Source of the DNA: Kiritimatiellota bacterium | GTDB lineage: Bacteria > Verrucomicrobiota > Kiritimatiellia > JAAZAB01 | Assembly (NCBI GenBank): GCA_026398415.1 | Contig: JAPLSY010000080.1 | Span: forward strand, 66,465-130,464 | Reading direction: 5' to 3' | Length of the DNA stretch: 64,000 bases | In this document: positions 19,248 to 29,369 of the stretch, piece after piece | Numbering within the stretch: the first letter of the stretch is position 1 | Layout: each line of letters starts with the position of its first letter | Program-made: the position numbers and the translations under genes | The notes under the pieces: generated by a model | The model's input: only the letters and a program-made list of their open reading frames with translations | What the model was told of the DNA's origin: nothing | Databases searched by the model: none

Positions 19248-21760
19248 CGCGCGGGGGCCCCCGTTTCCGGCTTTTTTAATATGCGCCGCAGGAACAGCAT
19301 AATTGGCGTGGCGATATAGATCGACGAGAATGTTCCGGTGATCGTGCCCACCAGGAACAGGAAGGCGAAGTCGTTGATGGCGCCGCCTCCAAAGATCAAC
19401 AGCATCAGCACCGCCAGAATGACCGATGAGCCGGTCAAGATGGTCCGGCTCAACGTCTCATTGACGCTCAGGTTGCAGACCTCGATAATGTTCCGTCCGG
19501 GATACTTGCGCATGTTCTCGCGAATACGGTCGTAAATGACGATCGTATCGTTGATGGAATAGCCCACAATGGTCAACAGCGCGGCAATTGTAATCATACC
19601 GAATTGCCTGCCGAACAGGCAGTAAATCCCCATGCTGATCATAATGTCATGGATCAGCGCGATAATGCCGCCCACGGCAAAGGAGAACTCGAAGCGCCAG
19701 GCAATGTAAATAATCATGCCAATGAAGGAATATAAAAGCGCCTTAAGGGCATTGGTCGTCATTTCCCGGCCAATCTGCGGGCCGACCACTTCTTCGCTCA
19801 GCACCTTGAATTCGGACGACGCAAACCTTGTATTCAGAATTTCCTTGATCTTGTCGCCCGCGCCAAAGGTGGCACGCACCTGGAGATATTCCACGTTCTT
19901 GTCCATTTCCTTCTGGTACTGGATTTGCACGTCCGCGATCCCACCGCCGGCCAGGGCATCGCGGATTTTTTCGACGTCTTGTTTCTGGGAGAATTGGAAG
20001 GTCACGGCGGAACCACCGGTGAAATCCGTACCCAACAGGTTGCCCATGCTCTTCATGCCGCGTTCCACCATGTAGCCCCAGGTCAGGATAATAATTCCCA
20101 CGGATATGCCGATGGCTATCTTGCGCCAGCCGATGAAGTTTATGTTAGTGGGCTTGATCGCCGAGAGCATCTTGAGTTGAGGCATGGACGTGCGCGCCAC
20201 AATGATGTTGAAGATCATGCGCGTCACCATAAGGGCCGTGTACATGCTGACCATGATACCGGCGGTGAGCGTAATGCCGAACCCGCGCACCGCTCCCGAT
20301 CCGAGCATGAACAGGATCACGGCGGCCATTACGGTCGTCAGGTTGGAATCCAGGATTGTGATGAAGGCCTTGGTATAGCCGGCCTCGAGCGCGGGCCCCA
20401 GTCGCTTGCCTATCCGCTGTTCCTCGCGGATGCGCTCGAAGATCAGCACGTTGGCGTCCACGGCCATACCGATGGTCAAAGCAATGCCGGCAATGCCCGG
20501 CAGGGTCAGGACCGGCAGACCGATATGCGCGCCCGTGGCGCCCGTGAAGAGCCCCATGATTCCGGCCGTGATCATCATGCCCAAGGGCAGTAACAGCATG
20601 TTGAATACAAGCGCAATGTTGGCCACCAAGCCGCCGACCATATAATAGACACCCATGAACAACACCACCAGGATGCAGGCGTAAATCGTGGCTCGGGTAC
20701 CGCTTTCAATCGAGTCGCGCCCCAGGGAGGGATCCACGCTCCGCGATTCGATGATATCCACTGGCGCGGGCAGCGACCCGGCGCGGAGCACAATGGACAA
20801 GTCCTGGGCATCTTTAAGCGTAAAATTGCCTTCGATTATCGCTTCGCCGCCGTAAATGGCGGTCTTGAGGAACGGCGCCGAACAAAGTCTATCATCCATG
20901 ATGATCGCCAAGTACCGGCGCCCTTCCGGGTTCGGGTTCTTGGCGCCGCCCGGGGCGTAGTCAGCCGTAACGCGCGCGAACCGGCGGGCGCCTTTGGAGT
21001 CAAACTTCAGGGTCACATAGGGCTGGCCCAGTTGATCGTATTCGATCCCCGCGTTCTTGAGGGTATCGCCCCGCAGTTCATAGCGTTGTTTGACGAAGTA
21101 CGGACTGAAAATCTTCTGGCCTTCCTCCTGGCGCTCTTCCAGCATGAACCGGTAGCCCGGCGGGGCCTGGAACCGTTCCAGCTTGGCGCGAAACTCGGCG
21201 GTCATGGCTTCGTCGGTGACTTTTTGCGTGTCGCGCCGATAGACTTCGTGTCGGCGACCACCGCTCGCGGCCGGCCCGATCTGGAAGCCCTCCGGCGCCA
21301 AACCCTTTTCAAACAGCGCGCTCACGAGCTTGTCGTTATCCTCATGGACAATGCTGAACACGAGGAACGCCGCTTGCTTGATCAGTTTGGCGGCGCGGTC
21401 GCGGTCCGCATCCTTAAGGCCGGGAATCTGCACGACAACCCGGTTGTGCTTTTCCGGATAAATCAGCGGCTCGGCCACACCCAGGGCATCCACGCGATTA
21501 CGAATTATTTCGACCGCCTGCTCCTGGGCGTGCTGGACTGCGGTGTCTACCCGACTGCGCACCTGCACGTCCGTGAGGTCCTTATTTTCCTCGCGAATCT
21601 GTTTTTCGATTTCGCTTTCGTTGATCTGCACGGTAAAACTCGTGCCGCCCTTGAGATCGAGCCCCAGTTTCACCTTGGATCGCAACGGGACCACCAACGC
21701 CAGCGACCAAGCCGTCAGCGCAATCAGTATCAGCCATTTCCAAAGCGCGTGTTTATCCAT
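19244..21760 (-). CDS. secDF: Fused protein-export membrane protein SecDF
   Basis: SecD and SecF use the proton gradient to drive late steps of Sec-dependent export. Here both are one 838-residue protein. The SecD half (about 1-500) starts with a membrane segment, a GLDLKGGTSFTVQ motif, the periplasmic P1 region and a five-helix bundle including GIAGIALTIGMAVDANVLIFERIREE. The SecF half begins near 540 (GTDFTGGSAVTFQF) and includes IVGYSINDTIVIYDRIRENMR. Fusions of this kind are known in several phyla. It follows yajC with an 8-bp gap and overlaps recJ. Confidence 0.96.
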   Translation of the reverse strand: MDKHALWKWLILIALTAWSLALVVPLRSKVKLGLDLKGGTSFTVQINESEIEKQIREENKDLTDVQVRSRVDTAVQHAQEQAVEIIRNRVDALGVAEPLIYPEKHNRVVVQIPGLKDADRDRAAKLIKQAAFLVFSIVHEDNDKLVSALFEKGLAPEGFQIGPAASGGRRHEVYRRDTQKVTDEAMTAEFRAKLERFQAPPGYRFMLEERQEEGQKIFSPYFVKQRYELRGDTLKNAGIEYDQLGQPYVTLKFDSKGARRFARVTADYAPGGAKNPNPEGRRYLAIIMDDRLCSAPFLKTAIYGGEAIIEGNFTLKDAQDLSIVLRAGSLPAPVDIIESRSVDPSLGRDSIESGTRATIYACILVVLFMGVYYMVGGLVANIALVFNMLLLPLGMMITAGIMGLFTGATGAHIGLPVLTLPGIAGIALTIGMAVDANVLIFERIREEQRIGKRLGPALEAGYTKAFITILDSNLTTVMAAVILFMLGSGAVRGFGITLTAGIMVSMYTALMVTRMIFNIIVARTSMPQLKMLSAIKPTNINFIGWRKIAIGISVGIIILTWGYMVERGMKSMGNLLGTDFTGGSAVTFQFSQKQDVEKIRDALAGGGIADVQIQYQKEMDKNVEYLQVRATFGAGDKIKEILNTRFASSEFKVLSEEVVGPQIGREMTTNALKALLYSFIGMIIYIAWRFEFSFAVGGIIALIHDIMISMGIYCLFGRQFGMITIAALLTIVGYSINDTIVIYDRIRENMRKYPGRNIIEVCNLSVNETLSRTILTGSSVILAVLMLLIFGGGAINDFAFLFLVGTITGTFSSIYIATPIMLFLRRILKKPETGAPAR

Positions 21761-21768
21761 AAAAAATC

Positions 21769-22131
21769 CTATTCCTTTACGTTGGCGCCAAGATCCTCAT
21801 CCTTCTGAATAACCCGCGTCACGGAGGAACGCAGGACTTCGAGCTTCGTGTTTTCGGCCACTTTGACGACCAACACGGTCTCTTTGATATTGGCCACCGT
21901 CCCGATAAGCCCTCCGCCAAACACCACGCGATCGCCTGATTTGACGCCAGCAATCAGGGCGCGCCGCTCTTTTTCCTTGCGCTGTTGCGGCCGGATCATC
22001 ATGAAATAAAACAGCCCCACCATGATCACCAGCCAGCCGATCATCATGACCGGCGACGATTGCGCTTGCTGGCCGCCCTGTCCGCCGAACCCGCCCATGC
22101 CGACCGTCATCCATGAAGTGATTGCATTCAT
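21769..22131 (-). CDS. yajC: Preprotein translocase accessory subunit YajC
   Basis: YajC is a small inner-membrane partner of SecDF. The 120-residue protein has one membrane helix (about 28-46, VMMIGWLVIMVGLFYFMMI), directly followed by the family hallmark RPQQRKEKERR and the cytosolic domain GVKSGDRVVFGGGLIGTVANI. A Gly/Gln-rich N-terminus precedes the helix. It lies just upstream of secDF in the same operon. The usual neighbour tgt is next, separated by a hairpin repeat. Confidence 0.96.
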   Translation of the reverse strand: MNAITSWMTVGMGGFGGQGGQQAQSSPVMMIGWLVIMVGLFYFMMIRPQQRKEKERRALIAGVKSGDRVVFGGGLIGTVANIKETVLVVKVAENTKLEVLRSSVTRVIQKDEDLGANVKE

Positions 22132-22144
22132 TGTTTTCTCCTGT

Positions 22145-22253
22145 TTTAGAAAAGCTCTTCGTTCTTTGTTCTTTGTTTAAGATAACCAAAAACCAGGAAC
22201 GGCTTTGTTCCTTATTTCCGGTTAACCAAGAATTAAGAACCAAGAACTTCCGT
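22145..22253. repeat. Heptamer array (AGAACNA family) as inverted pair
   Basis: Left arm GTTCTTTGTTCTTTG-like at about 22158-22178. The right arm, with runs such as AAGAACCAAGAAC, is at about 22224-22250. It lies between tgt and yajC, genes transcribed in the same direction. Confidence 0.75.
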
Positions 22254-22256
22254 AAC

Positions 22257-23559
<1,303 letters not shown>

Positions 23560-23595
23560 GCCATCATGGTGTCACCTAATGGCGGGGCCTATAAT

Positions 23596-24486
23596 ATGAA
23601 CGTCACCCAACTCAAAGTCCGATTAAGCGACCATGGCGCAACCCTGCTTGCTTTTCTGGCCGCCCATCAGCAGTTGTCCAATCACAAAGCCAAGGCGCTG
23701 CTGGATGCGCGCCGCGTTTTTGTGAACGGGCAACGGATTTGGATGGCCCGGCATCGGCTGGAGCCGGGCGATAGCGTGGAAATTCAGGAGGCGAATCCGC
23801 CTTCAGGATTTACCAATGGCCCGGTAATATCCCGAGAGACAGTCTTATACGAAAGCAGTGATTATCTGATTGCCAATAAACCGGCCGGGATGCTGGCCAA
23901 TGCCTGCCCGCCTGCCCAAGCTCGGCCAGGGAACTCGGCCAGGGGACCGAAAAGCCTGGAGTTCAGCCTGCGCCGATTGTTGGGTAACCCGGCATTGACC
24001 GCCGTCCACCGGCTGGATCGGGACACATCCGGCTGTCTCCTGTTTGCCCAACAGGCGGAAGCCGAAGCGCGCATCCGGCCCTTATTTGTTCAACACCGGA
24101 TCCGCAAGATGTACCACGCCATCGTCAGCGGATTCGTCCCTGGTCCGGAACAGGCGATTACCCATTCCATTGACCACCGCAGCGCCCGGACACTGGCAAG
24201 GACCCTGGATGCCAACAAGCGGGCCAGCCATTTGTGGATTGAGCTTGAAACCGGGCGCACGCACCAGATCCGCCGGCATCTCGTGTCCATCGGCCACCCG
24301 CTCCTCGGCGATCAGCAGTATGCCACTCGCCGGGAGGTTAGTCCCCAGGAACGCACTATCCGGCGCCAGATGCTCCATGCCTATGAATTGGCCTTTCGTC
24401 ATCCCGTAACCGGGAAACCCGTGCACGCCAAAGCGCCCCTGCCGGACGATTTTGCGGCGTGCTTGCGGCAATTCGGGCTGACCTGA
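23596..24486 (+). CDS. RluA-family pseudouridine synthase with S4 domain
   Basis: This enzyme isomerises uridine to pseudouridine in rRNA or tRNA. The 296-residue protein has an N-terminal S4 RNA-binding domain (about 1-60, NHKAKALLDARRVFVNG), then the catalytic domain with the active-site Asp in AVHRLDRDTSGCLLF, and the later IELETGRTHQIRRHLVSIGHPLLGD block. The exact target (RluC/RluD type) cannot be told. Between IANKPAGML and the catalytic motif is a Pro/Ala/Arg-rich insert encoded by a repeated CTCGGCCAGGG sequence (about 23930-23953). The ATG at 23596 is preferred over 23566 from the S4 domain boundary. Confidence 0.9.
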   Translation: MNVTQLKVRLSDHGATLLAFLAAHQQLSNHKAKALLDARRVFVNGQRIWMARHRLEPGDSVEIQEANPPSGFTNGPVISRETVLYESSDYLIANKPAGMLANACPPAQARPGNSARGPKSLEFSLRRLLGNPALTAVHRLDRDTSGCLLFAQQAEAEARIRPLFVQHRIRKMYHAIVSGFVPGPEQAITHSIDHRSARTLARTLDANKRASHLWIELETGRTHQIRRHLVSIGHPLLGDQQYATRREVSPQERTIRRQMLHAYELAFRHPVTGKPVHAKAPLPDDFAACLRQFGLT

Positions 24487-24489
24487 GTC

Positions 24490-24515
24490 GCTTGCAAAAG
24501 CTCGCTTTTGCAAGC
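24490..24515. repeat. Perfect 12-bp-arm palindrome after the pseudouridine-synthase gene
   Basis: GCTTGCAAAAGC and GCTTTTGCAAGC flank a 2-base centre. It overlaps no gene and lies four bases after the stop codon. It could fold at the 3' end of the transcript. Confidence 0.8.
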
Positions 24516-24628
24516 AGAATATAGAATACAGAAGTCAGGATTCAGAATTTTTCGCTCGATGCTCGACAACGTGATTGTCTTCAAAGATCTGCATTTATTC
24601 AGAATTCTGTCTCCTGAATCCTGAATTC
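24515..24628. repeat. Heptamer array (CAGAATA family) as inverted pair between convergent genes
   Basis: Left arm 24515-24550 (CAGAATA, TAGAATA, CAGAAGT, CAGGATT, CAGAATT). The right arm 24597-24628 is its approximate reverse complement. The arms face each other across about 46 bases between the pseudouridine-synthase gene and infA. Confidence 0.8.
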
Positions 24629-24662
24629 CGGCAAAACGTTAGTTTTGCAACGGGCTCCGTAG

Positions 24663-24896
24663 CTATTTCTGCCGGAAGACGATCCGGCCTTTGGAGAGAT
24701 CGTAGGGGGAAATTTCGAGCGTGACTTTATCACCGGTGGAAATCTTGATAAAATGCTTGCGCATCTTGCCGGAAATATGCGCCAGGATTTCGCCGCCGGT
24801 CTGAAGCTTCACCCGGTACATCGTCGCCGGCAGAACCTTGACCACGATACCATCCGCACGGATGACTTCTTCTTTTTGGCTGGGAGCATCGGCCAT
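24663..24896 (-). CDS. infA: Translation initiation factor IF-1
   Basis: IF-1 binds the ribosomal A site during initiation. The 77-residue protein is a single S1-type OB fold with the family signatures [40 protein letters not shown] and [11 protein letters not shown]. The N-terminus is a few residues longer than in E. coli. An AAGGA lies about 10 bases before the ATG. It is transcribed alone and its 3' end faces a heptamer hairpin. Confidence 0.97.
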   Translation of the reverse strand: MADAPSQKEEVIRADGIVVKVLPATMYRVKLQTGGEILAHISGKMRKHFIKISTGDKVTLEISPYDLSKGRIVFRQK

Positions 24897-25335
24897 ATAA
24901 CAACCATCCTTTATTTCCGTTTATTCGTCAAAAGCAACCCTATACTGACAAAAAACCGCCCTGACACAAGCATTATTTTGGCACAATGGGAACCACAGCA
25001 TTCTGAGGTAATATCCCCCGTTGCCAAAATATCGCGACTGGTTTACAGGCGCGATGGCGTCCGCGACACGCATTTCGGTTCCCGCCCCGGGATTCGAAAA
25101 GGGTCGGAAAGTTTGTCGCAGATGCCGGCGCGTGGCGTAAAGCGCTGGATATGTATCCGCGCGAACGCCGGAAGCCGAAAGATGCGGCAAAATCGCCGGC
25201 CCTTTTCGAAAGAAATGCGCGGCGCATGGCTCTACCAACCAACTCCGCAGAAACCTTGAACCATGCCATTATTCAAGCTTGCATTCACAACGGGCGTTGC
25301 CATAATCACCCCAATTTTTTTAAGGAACTCCACCT
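24897..25335. other. Gene-free 439-bp gap between infA and top6B
   Basis: The gap holds the AT-rich infA leader (24897-24990), a rod-like inverted structure at 25093-25210 and a T-run at about 25316-25322. The AAGGA ribosome site of top6B follows. Short open frames exist on both strands, but none has a recognisable domain or a good start, and none is called. Confidence 0.6.
25093..25210 (+). ncRNA. Candidate rod-shaped structured RNA (or inverted-repeat element)
   Basis: Nested helices are visible: TTCGAAAAGGGTCGG (25093-25107) with CCGGCCCTTTTCGAA (25196-25210), one mismatch in 15; TTTGTCGCA (25112-25120) with TGCGGCAAA (25183-25191), nine pairs with one G-U; CCGGCG (25125-25130) with CGCCGG (25166-25171); and an inner GCGC-T-GGAT/ATCC-GCGC hairpin (25142-25162). 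A symmetric 4x4 internal loop separates the first two helices. The strand is uncertain, no promoter is convincing, and a small inverted-repeat mobile element is the main alternative. Confidence 0.4.
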
Positions 25336-27105
25336 ATGGCGCACTCCAAGCAAACCCTGGCTACGGCTGAAAGCATGGCCCATAGTCAGCGGGAAATTGC
25401 TGTCTCTGAATTTTTTCTCAAGAACCGCCACCTGCTCGGCTTCGATAATCCGCGCAAGGCCTTGCTCACGACCGTCAAGGAGGCGGTGGATAATTCGTTG
25501 GATGCCTGTGATGAGGCCGGCATCCTGCCTGAAATCAGCGTGGAGATAGCGCAAACCGGCGCGCGCCGCTTCCGTGTTACGGTCCTGGATAACGGCCCCG
25601 GCATCGTCCGCGCCCAGATACCGAAAATTTTTGCGAAGCTGCTTTACGGCTCCAAGTTCCATCGCCTGCGCATGTCGCGCGGCCAGCAGGGCATCGGCAT
25701 AAGTGCGGCCGGCATGTACGGCCAGCTCACCACGGGCACCTCCACGATCATTCAGTCAAAGATCAAGAATAGCAAGGTCGCCCATCATATCGAAGTCCAG
25801 ATTGATACCCGGGCCAACAAGCCCACGATCCTGAAGGACGAGGAACTAGCCTGGCAACCCCAGTTTTTCACGGCCGACAAAGACGGCGTGGCGCAACTGA
25901 GCAAGGAATATACGCACGGCACTTGCGTTTCCATCGAGATGGAGGCCGCCTATATCCGCGGCAAATTATCCGCGGACGAATACCTCAAACAATGCGCGAT
26001 TGTGAACCCGCACCTGTGCCTGCATTACCGCATCACGGTGCTCGAAGCCGCCGGAGCGGCCGGCGCCACTGGAGCGGCCGCTGTAACTGCGGCCACTGGC
26101 CAAGGCAAGGGGCAAGGGGCCGAAACGCCCGCTTCCGATAAAAAACCTGCGGTTGCCGCCGGTGCGGCCGTCGCCGCCTGGATCACTTTCGAACGCGGCA
26201 CCCGCGAATTGCCCAAACAGCCCTTGGAAATCAAGCCGCATCCCCACGGTGTCGAGCTGGGCATGCTGATGCAAATGCTGAAGGATACTACGGCCAAGAC
26301 GCTCAAGTCCGCGCTTTCAAATGATTTTTCGCGCCTCAGCGACCGTGCGGCCGTGGAAATCTGTCAGCGGGCCGCCTTGGATCCCAAGGCGCGGCCCGCC
26401 CACATCGCTCACCGCGAAAGCGAAGCCCTTTTCAAGGCCATTGGCGAGGCCAAGCTGATGCGCCCGCCGACCGATTGCCTCTCGCCCATCGGCGAGGATC
26501 AAATCCTGGCCGGACTTAAGAAGGAGATTACCGCGGATTTTTATACGGCCGTCACGCGCAGTCCGGAAGTTTATCGCGGGAATCCGTTCCAAATCGAAGT
26601 CGGCATCGCCTACGCCAAGCCGGACGCGTCTCAGGACGTTGCCGCTGAGGATCCCGTGCGGGTCCTGCGGTTTGCCAACAAGGTGCCGCTGCTCTACATG
26701 GGCGGTGCCTGCGCCATGATCAAGGCCGTGACCGGCGTCAACTGGAAAAGCTACGGCCTGGCCCAGCCGCGCGACGCCGTGCCGCTGGGCCCGGCGGTCA
26801 TCCTGGTCCATATCGCCAGCGTATGGGTGCCGTTCACCAGCGAAAGCAAGGAAGCCATCGCCCATTACCCGGAGATCATCCGCGAAATGACCTTCGCGCT
26901 CCAGGAATGCGGCCGGCGGCTCTCCGTGTTCCTGAGCCGGCGCCGACGCCAAGCCGAACTGGAGCGCAAGCGCAACTTTATCGAGATGTATCTGCCGCAC
27001 CTGGCGCTGGGCCTGCGCGAGATCCTGGCGCTTAACGAGAAGCAGGAAACGCAGATTATCGGCAAGCTGCACAAGATGCTGGAGCGCACGCACCTGGAAA
27101 CTTAA
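25336..27105 (+). CDS. top6B: DNA topoisomerase VI subunit B (GHKL ATPase)
   Basis: Top6B is the ATP-driven clamp of a type IIB topoisomerase that passes one duplex through another. The 589-residue protein has the GHKL motifs KEAVDNSLDACDEAG (N box), LDNGPGI (G1) and RGQQGIGISAAGMYGQ (G2), then an H2TH region (PPTDCLSPIGEDQI) and the transducer domain with VLVHIASVWVPFTSESKEAI. Between the ATPase and H2TH domains (about residues 235-280) is an Ala/Gly/Thr-rich insert not found in archaeal proteins I recall. AAGGA lies nine bases before the ATG. Subunit A follows after a repeat hairpin. Topoisomerase VI is chiefly archaeal and plant, and patchy in bacteria. Confidence 0.95.
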   Translation: MAHSKQTLATAESMAHSQREIAVSEFFLKNRHLLGFDNPRKALLTTVKEAVDNSLDACDEAGILPEISVEIAQTGARRFRVTVLDNGPGIVRAQIPKIFAKLLYGSKFHRLRMSRGQQGIGISAAGMYGQLTTGTSTIIQSKIKNSKVAHHIEVQIDTRANKPTILKDEELAWQPQFFTADKDGVAQLSKEYTHGTCVSIEMEAAYIRGKLSADEYLKQCAIVNPHLCLHYRITVLEAAGAAGATGAAAVTAATGQGKGQGAETPASDKKPAVAAGAAVAAWITFERGTRELPKQPLEIKPHPHGVELGMLMQMLKDTTAKTLKSALSNDFSRLSDRAAVEICQRAALDPKARPAHIAHRESEALFKAIGEAKLMRPPTDCLSPIGEDQILAGLKKEITADFYTAVTRSPEVYRGNPFQIEVGIAYAKPDASQDVAAEDPVRVLRFANKVPLLYMGGACAMIKAVTGVNWKSYGLAQPRDAVPLGPAVILVHIASVWVPFTSESKEAIAHYPEIIREMTFALQECGRRLSVFLSRRRRQAELERKRNFIEMYLPHLALGLREILALNEKQETQIIGKLHKMLERTHLET

Positions 27106-27108
27106 AGA

Positions 27109-27192
27109 AATGCAGAATGTAGAATGCAGAATGAAGAATGAGGCATTGATCACCTTTTTATTCTGCATTCTGCATTTTTCATTCTGCATTTT
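27109..27192. repeat. Heptamer hairpin (AATGCAG family) between top6B and top6A
   Basis: Five AATGCAG-like units (27109-27141) face a reverse-complement run ending at 27192 (TTCTGCATTCTGCAT). The stem is nearly continuous with a loop of about 15 bases. It lies inside what should be a two-gene operon, between stop and start. Confidence 0.85.
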
Positions 27193-27216
27193 ATCAACTT
27201 CGAAAAGGTAAAAACC

Positions 27217-28368
27217 ATGGCAAAACCTATAATCAAGAAGACAGACTCAAAGCCAGCCGCTCCGGCGGCGGTGACCCGGAAATATGCCGCCGGCAAAATC
27301 GTCGCCGTCGCCCAGGATGTTTATACCGATATCATCCGCAAGAACGCGCGGCCCACAATGCGGTTCCCCATCCGGTCACTGAGCAACGTCAAGTACGATC
27401 CCAAGAAGGGGCATTTCGAAATTCTCAAGAAGGTGGCCACGCGCACGCTTTCCTACAACACGGTGAAAACGTTTGCCCAGTCCATGCGGCTCATGGCCAC
27501 GACCAAGAATGATCTCCTGGACAAGAACGACATCGCGGGCAAGCGCGAGATTTATTACAATAGCAAAAGCTGGGGCGAATGCCGGTTCGACGAACAGCCC
27601 GAAAGTGATTCCCTGCTGGACGACATGGAAGCCATGCTGGGCATCAACCGTGAACAATTAGGCTACATCCCCGAGGAACGCGGCGGCGAAGTTACCGGCC
27701 CGGTCACGGTGATTGATCGCGATCCGGGCACGGGCGGCGATATCCGGATCAACTGTGAAAAACTGGGCACGGGCGCGTGGAGCATTCCCTCGCAGGTTGA
27801 GCATCTGCGTTTCGAATCGAAGGCTAAATTCATCCTGGCGATCGAAACGGCCTCGCTTTTTCAGCGGCTTGTCCACCACCGGTATTACGAGCGCGCCAAC
27901 TGCGTTTTGATTTCCATGAGCGGCGTACCCACGCGCGCCTGCCGGCGCTTTATCCGGCGCCTGTCGGACGACAAGGATCTGCCGGTATTCGCCTTTACTG
28001 ACGGCGATCCCTACGGTTACTGCAATATCTACCGGACGCTGAAAGTCGGCTCCGGCCAGGCGGCGCACATCAATCAGTTCTTCTGCGTGCCGCGCGTCCA
28101 TTACCTGGGCGTGACGCCGCAGGATATCCTGGACTACGACCTAGAAGACGCCACCCACCCGCTGGAAGAAAACGACATCAAGCGCGCCAAAGACGCTTTA
28201 AAAAACGATCCCTTCATCAGGCACTACAAGGAATGGCAGGCGGCGCTCAACCAGATGCTGACCATGGGAGTGCGTATCGAACAGCAGGCCTTTGCCAAGC
28301 ATGGGCTGAATTACGTGCTGGAAAAATACCTGCCCGCCAAGCTTAAGAAAGGCGCCTTCCTGCCTTAA
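27217..28368 (+). CDS. top6A: DNA topoisomerase VI subunit A (Spo11-like)
   Basis: Top6A cuts and rejoins DNA through an active-site tyrosine. The 383-residue protein has the winged-helix catalytic block KREIYYNSKSWGE with the reactive Tyr, and a Toprim domain with the metal-binding Glu in ILAIETASLFQRL and the DxD in FTDGDPYGYCNIY. The N-terminal 25 residues are Lys/Pro/Ala-rich. The protein is full-length. It is placed directly after its partner subunit, the usual order, with 111 bp between them occupied by a hairpin repeat. Confidence 0.95.
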   Translation: MAKPIIKKTDSKPAAPAAVTRKYAAGKIVAVAQDVYTDIIRKNARPTMRFPIRSLSNVKYDPKKGHFEILKKVATRTLSYNTVKTFAQSMRLMATTKNDLLDKNDIAGKREIYYNSKSWGECRFDEQPESDSLLDDMEAMLGINREQLGYIPEERGGEVTGPVTVIDRDPGTGGDIRINCEKLGTGAWSIPSQVEHLRFESKAKFILAIETASLFQRLVHHRYYERANCVLISMSGVPTRACRRFIRRLSDDKDLPVFAFTDGDPYGYCNIYRTLKVGSGQAAHINQFFCVPRVHYLGVTPQDILDYDLEDATHPLEENDIKRAKDALKNDPFIRHYKEWQAALNQMLTMGVRIEQQAFAKHGLNYVLEKYLPAKLKKGAFLP

Positions 28369-28502
28369 TCCGCGTTCTTGGTTTTCGCCGCATCCACAGG
28401 CTGATTACCGAGCACCGATTTCTTGTTTACGCCTATCTTCCGGATCGGCCTGGAGCCGCAAGGCCTTGATGGCTTCCACCCCAAAGCACTGTCTCCTGGC
28501 GC

Positions 28503-29369
28503 CTACACGGTCTCGATCCTATCAACAATCTCCAGGAAGAATTCACGGGACCACAACTCAAGCGATGACTTTTCCCGAACGAAGCGGTCTGCTTCCTGCC
28601 GGACCTGGGTCACGTTCAGTTGACTGATCGCGGCGCGCAATCGCTCCAGAAGCCTGCCGCGACTCATGGAGGCAGATTCGGTCCAATCGCCGGAACAGCG
28701 CATGCGCGACTCCAGATGACTCAGACGCAGTTGCGGATGGCGGCCGAGGTACCAGACCAGGTCGTACCAATCGCGTCCCTTGACCCTGGTCTTCCACTTC
28801 CGGCACAGCAGGGCATGCATCTTCCCGGCGAAGAGGTCCGGAAGACTGTACACGCGCACGGCAAAGGGCATCGGCAGTAGAACCACCCTGCTCTCCGTCT
28901 CGAACCCGCCGGGCGGGTCGGTGTCTACCTCTAACTTGATCTTCAGCACTTCGTTCGCGTGCATTTGCCGGGTCAGATCGGAGCCGGCCTTGACGACAAT
29001 CATCTGTTGCAAGGTGTTGGCCTTCAGGAAAGCGGATTCGATGGCGGACGCCGGGTTCTTCTTGCGAATCTCGAATGAGACCTCGAAACCGAAACTGCTC
29101 AGTTCACGGCGGAGCGCATCCCCATAAGCGCCGAGTGTAAATGCCTTGGTAGGCTTAAGGAGCGAGAAATCCAGATCTTCGGAATAACGGTCCAACCCGT
29201 ACAGCACACGCAGGGCCGTGCCGCCGTAGAACGCGGCGTGTTCGAAGAACTTGGCCCGCCAGAGGCCGAGCAGCGCGATCTGTTGCAGGATCTCCCGGAG
29301 GGCGCTGACGTAGTCGTCGCGGGTCGGGCAGGCATAGCGCTCGATCATTTGTTGGATGGCCGCGTTCAC
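28503..29369 (-). CDS. abiEii: AbiEii-type nucleotidyltransferase toxin
   Basis: AbiEii is the toxin of a type IV toxin-antitoxin and phage abortive-infection system; family members transfer nucleotides, often to tRNA. The 288-residue protein has the nucleotidyltransferase motif AAFYGGTALRVLYGLDRYSEDLDFSLL near residues 47-73 (GGT plus DxD), and further conserved blocks VYSLPDLFAGKMHALLCRK and GRDWYDLVWYL. The start is GTG, with GGAGA seven bases upstream. GTGA overlaps the antitoxin stop, so the pair is coupled. It meets top6A tail to tail. Confidence 0.9.
   Translation of the reverse strand: MNAAIQQMIERYACPTRDDYVSALREILQQIALLGLWRAKFFEHAAFYGGTALRVLYGLDRYSEDLDFSLLKPTKAFTLGAYGDALRRELSSFGFEVSFEIRKKNPASAIESAFLKANTLQQMIVVKAGSDLTRQMHANEVLKIKLEVDTDPPGGFETESRVVLLPMPFAVRVYSLPDLFAGKMHALLCRKWKTRVKGRDWYDLVWYLGRHPQLRLSHLESRMRCSGDWTESASMSRGRLLERLRAAISQLNVTQVRQEADRFVREKSSLELWSREFFLEIVDRIETV

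Noticed and set aside
24515-24628. CRISPR array in the repeat-rich gaps
   Set aside because: The units are 7 bases, degenerate and arranged as inverted pairs without unique spacers. No cas gene is in the window.
25078-25110. tRNA or tmRNA, suggested by GGGATTCGAA
   Set aside because: No acceptor stem, anticodon arm or CCA fits around it on either strand; the sequence is better explained by the rod-like inverted structure.
24921-25259. Small protein genes in the gap before top6B
   Set aside because: Several frames are open on both strands but have no good start, ribosome site or domain, and they overlap the structured region.
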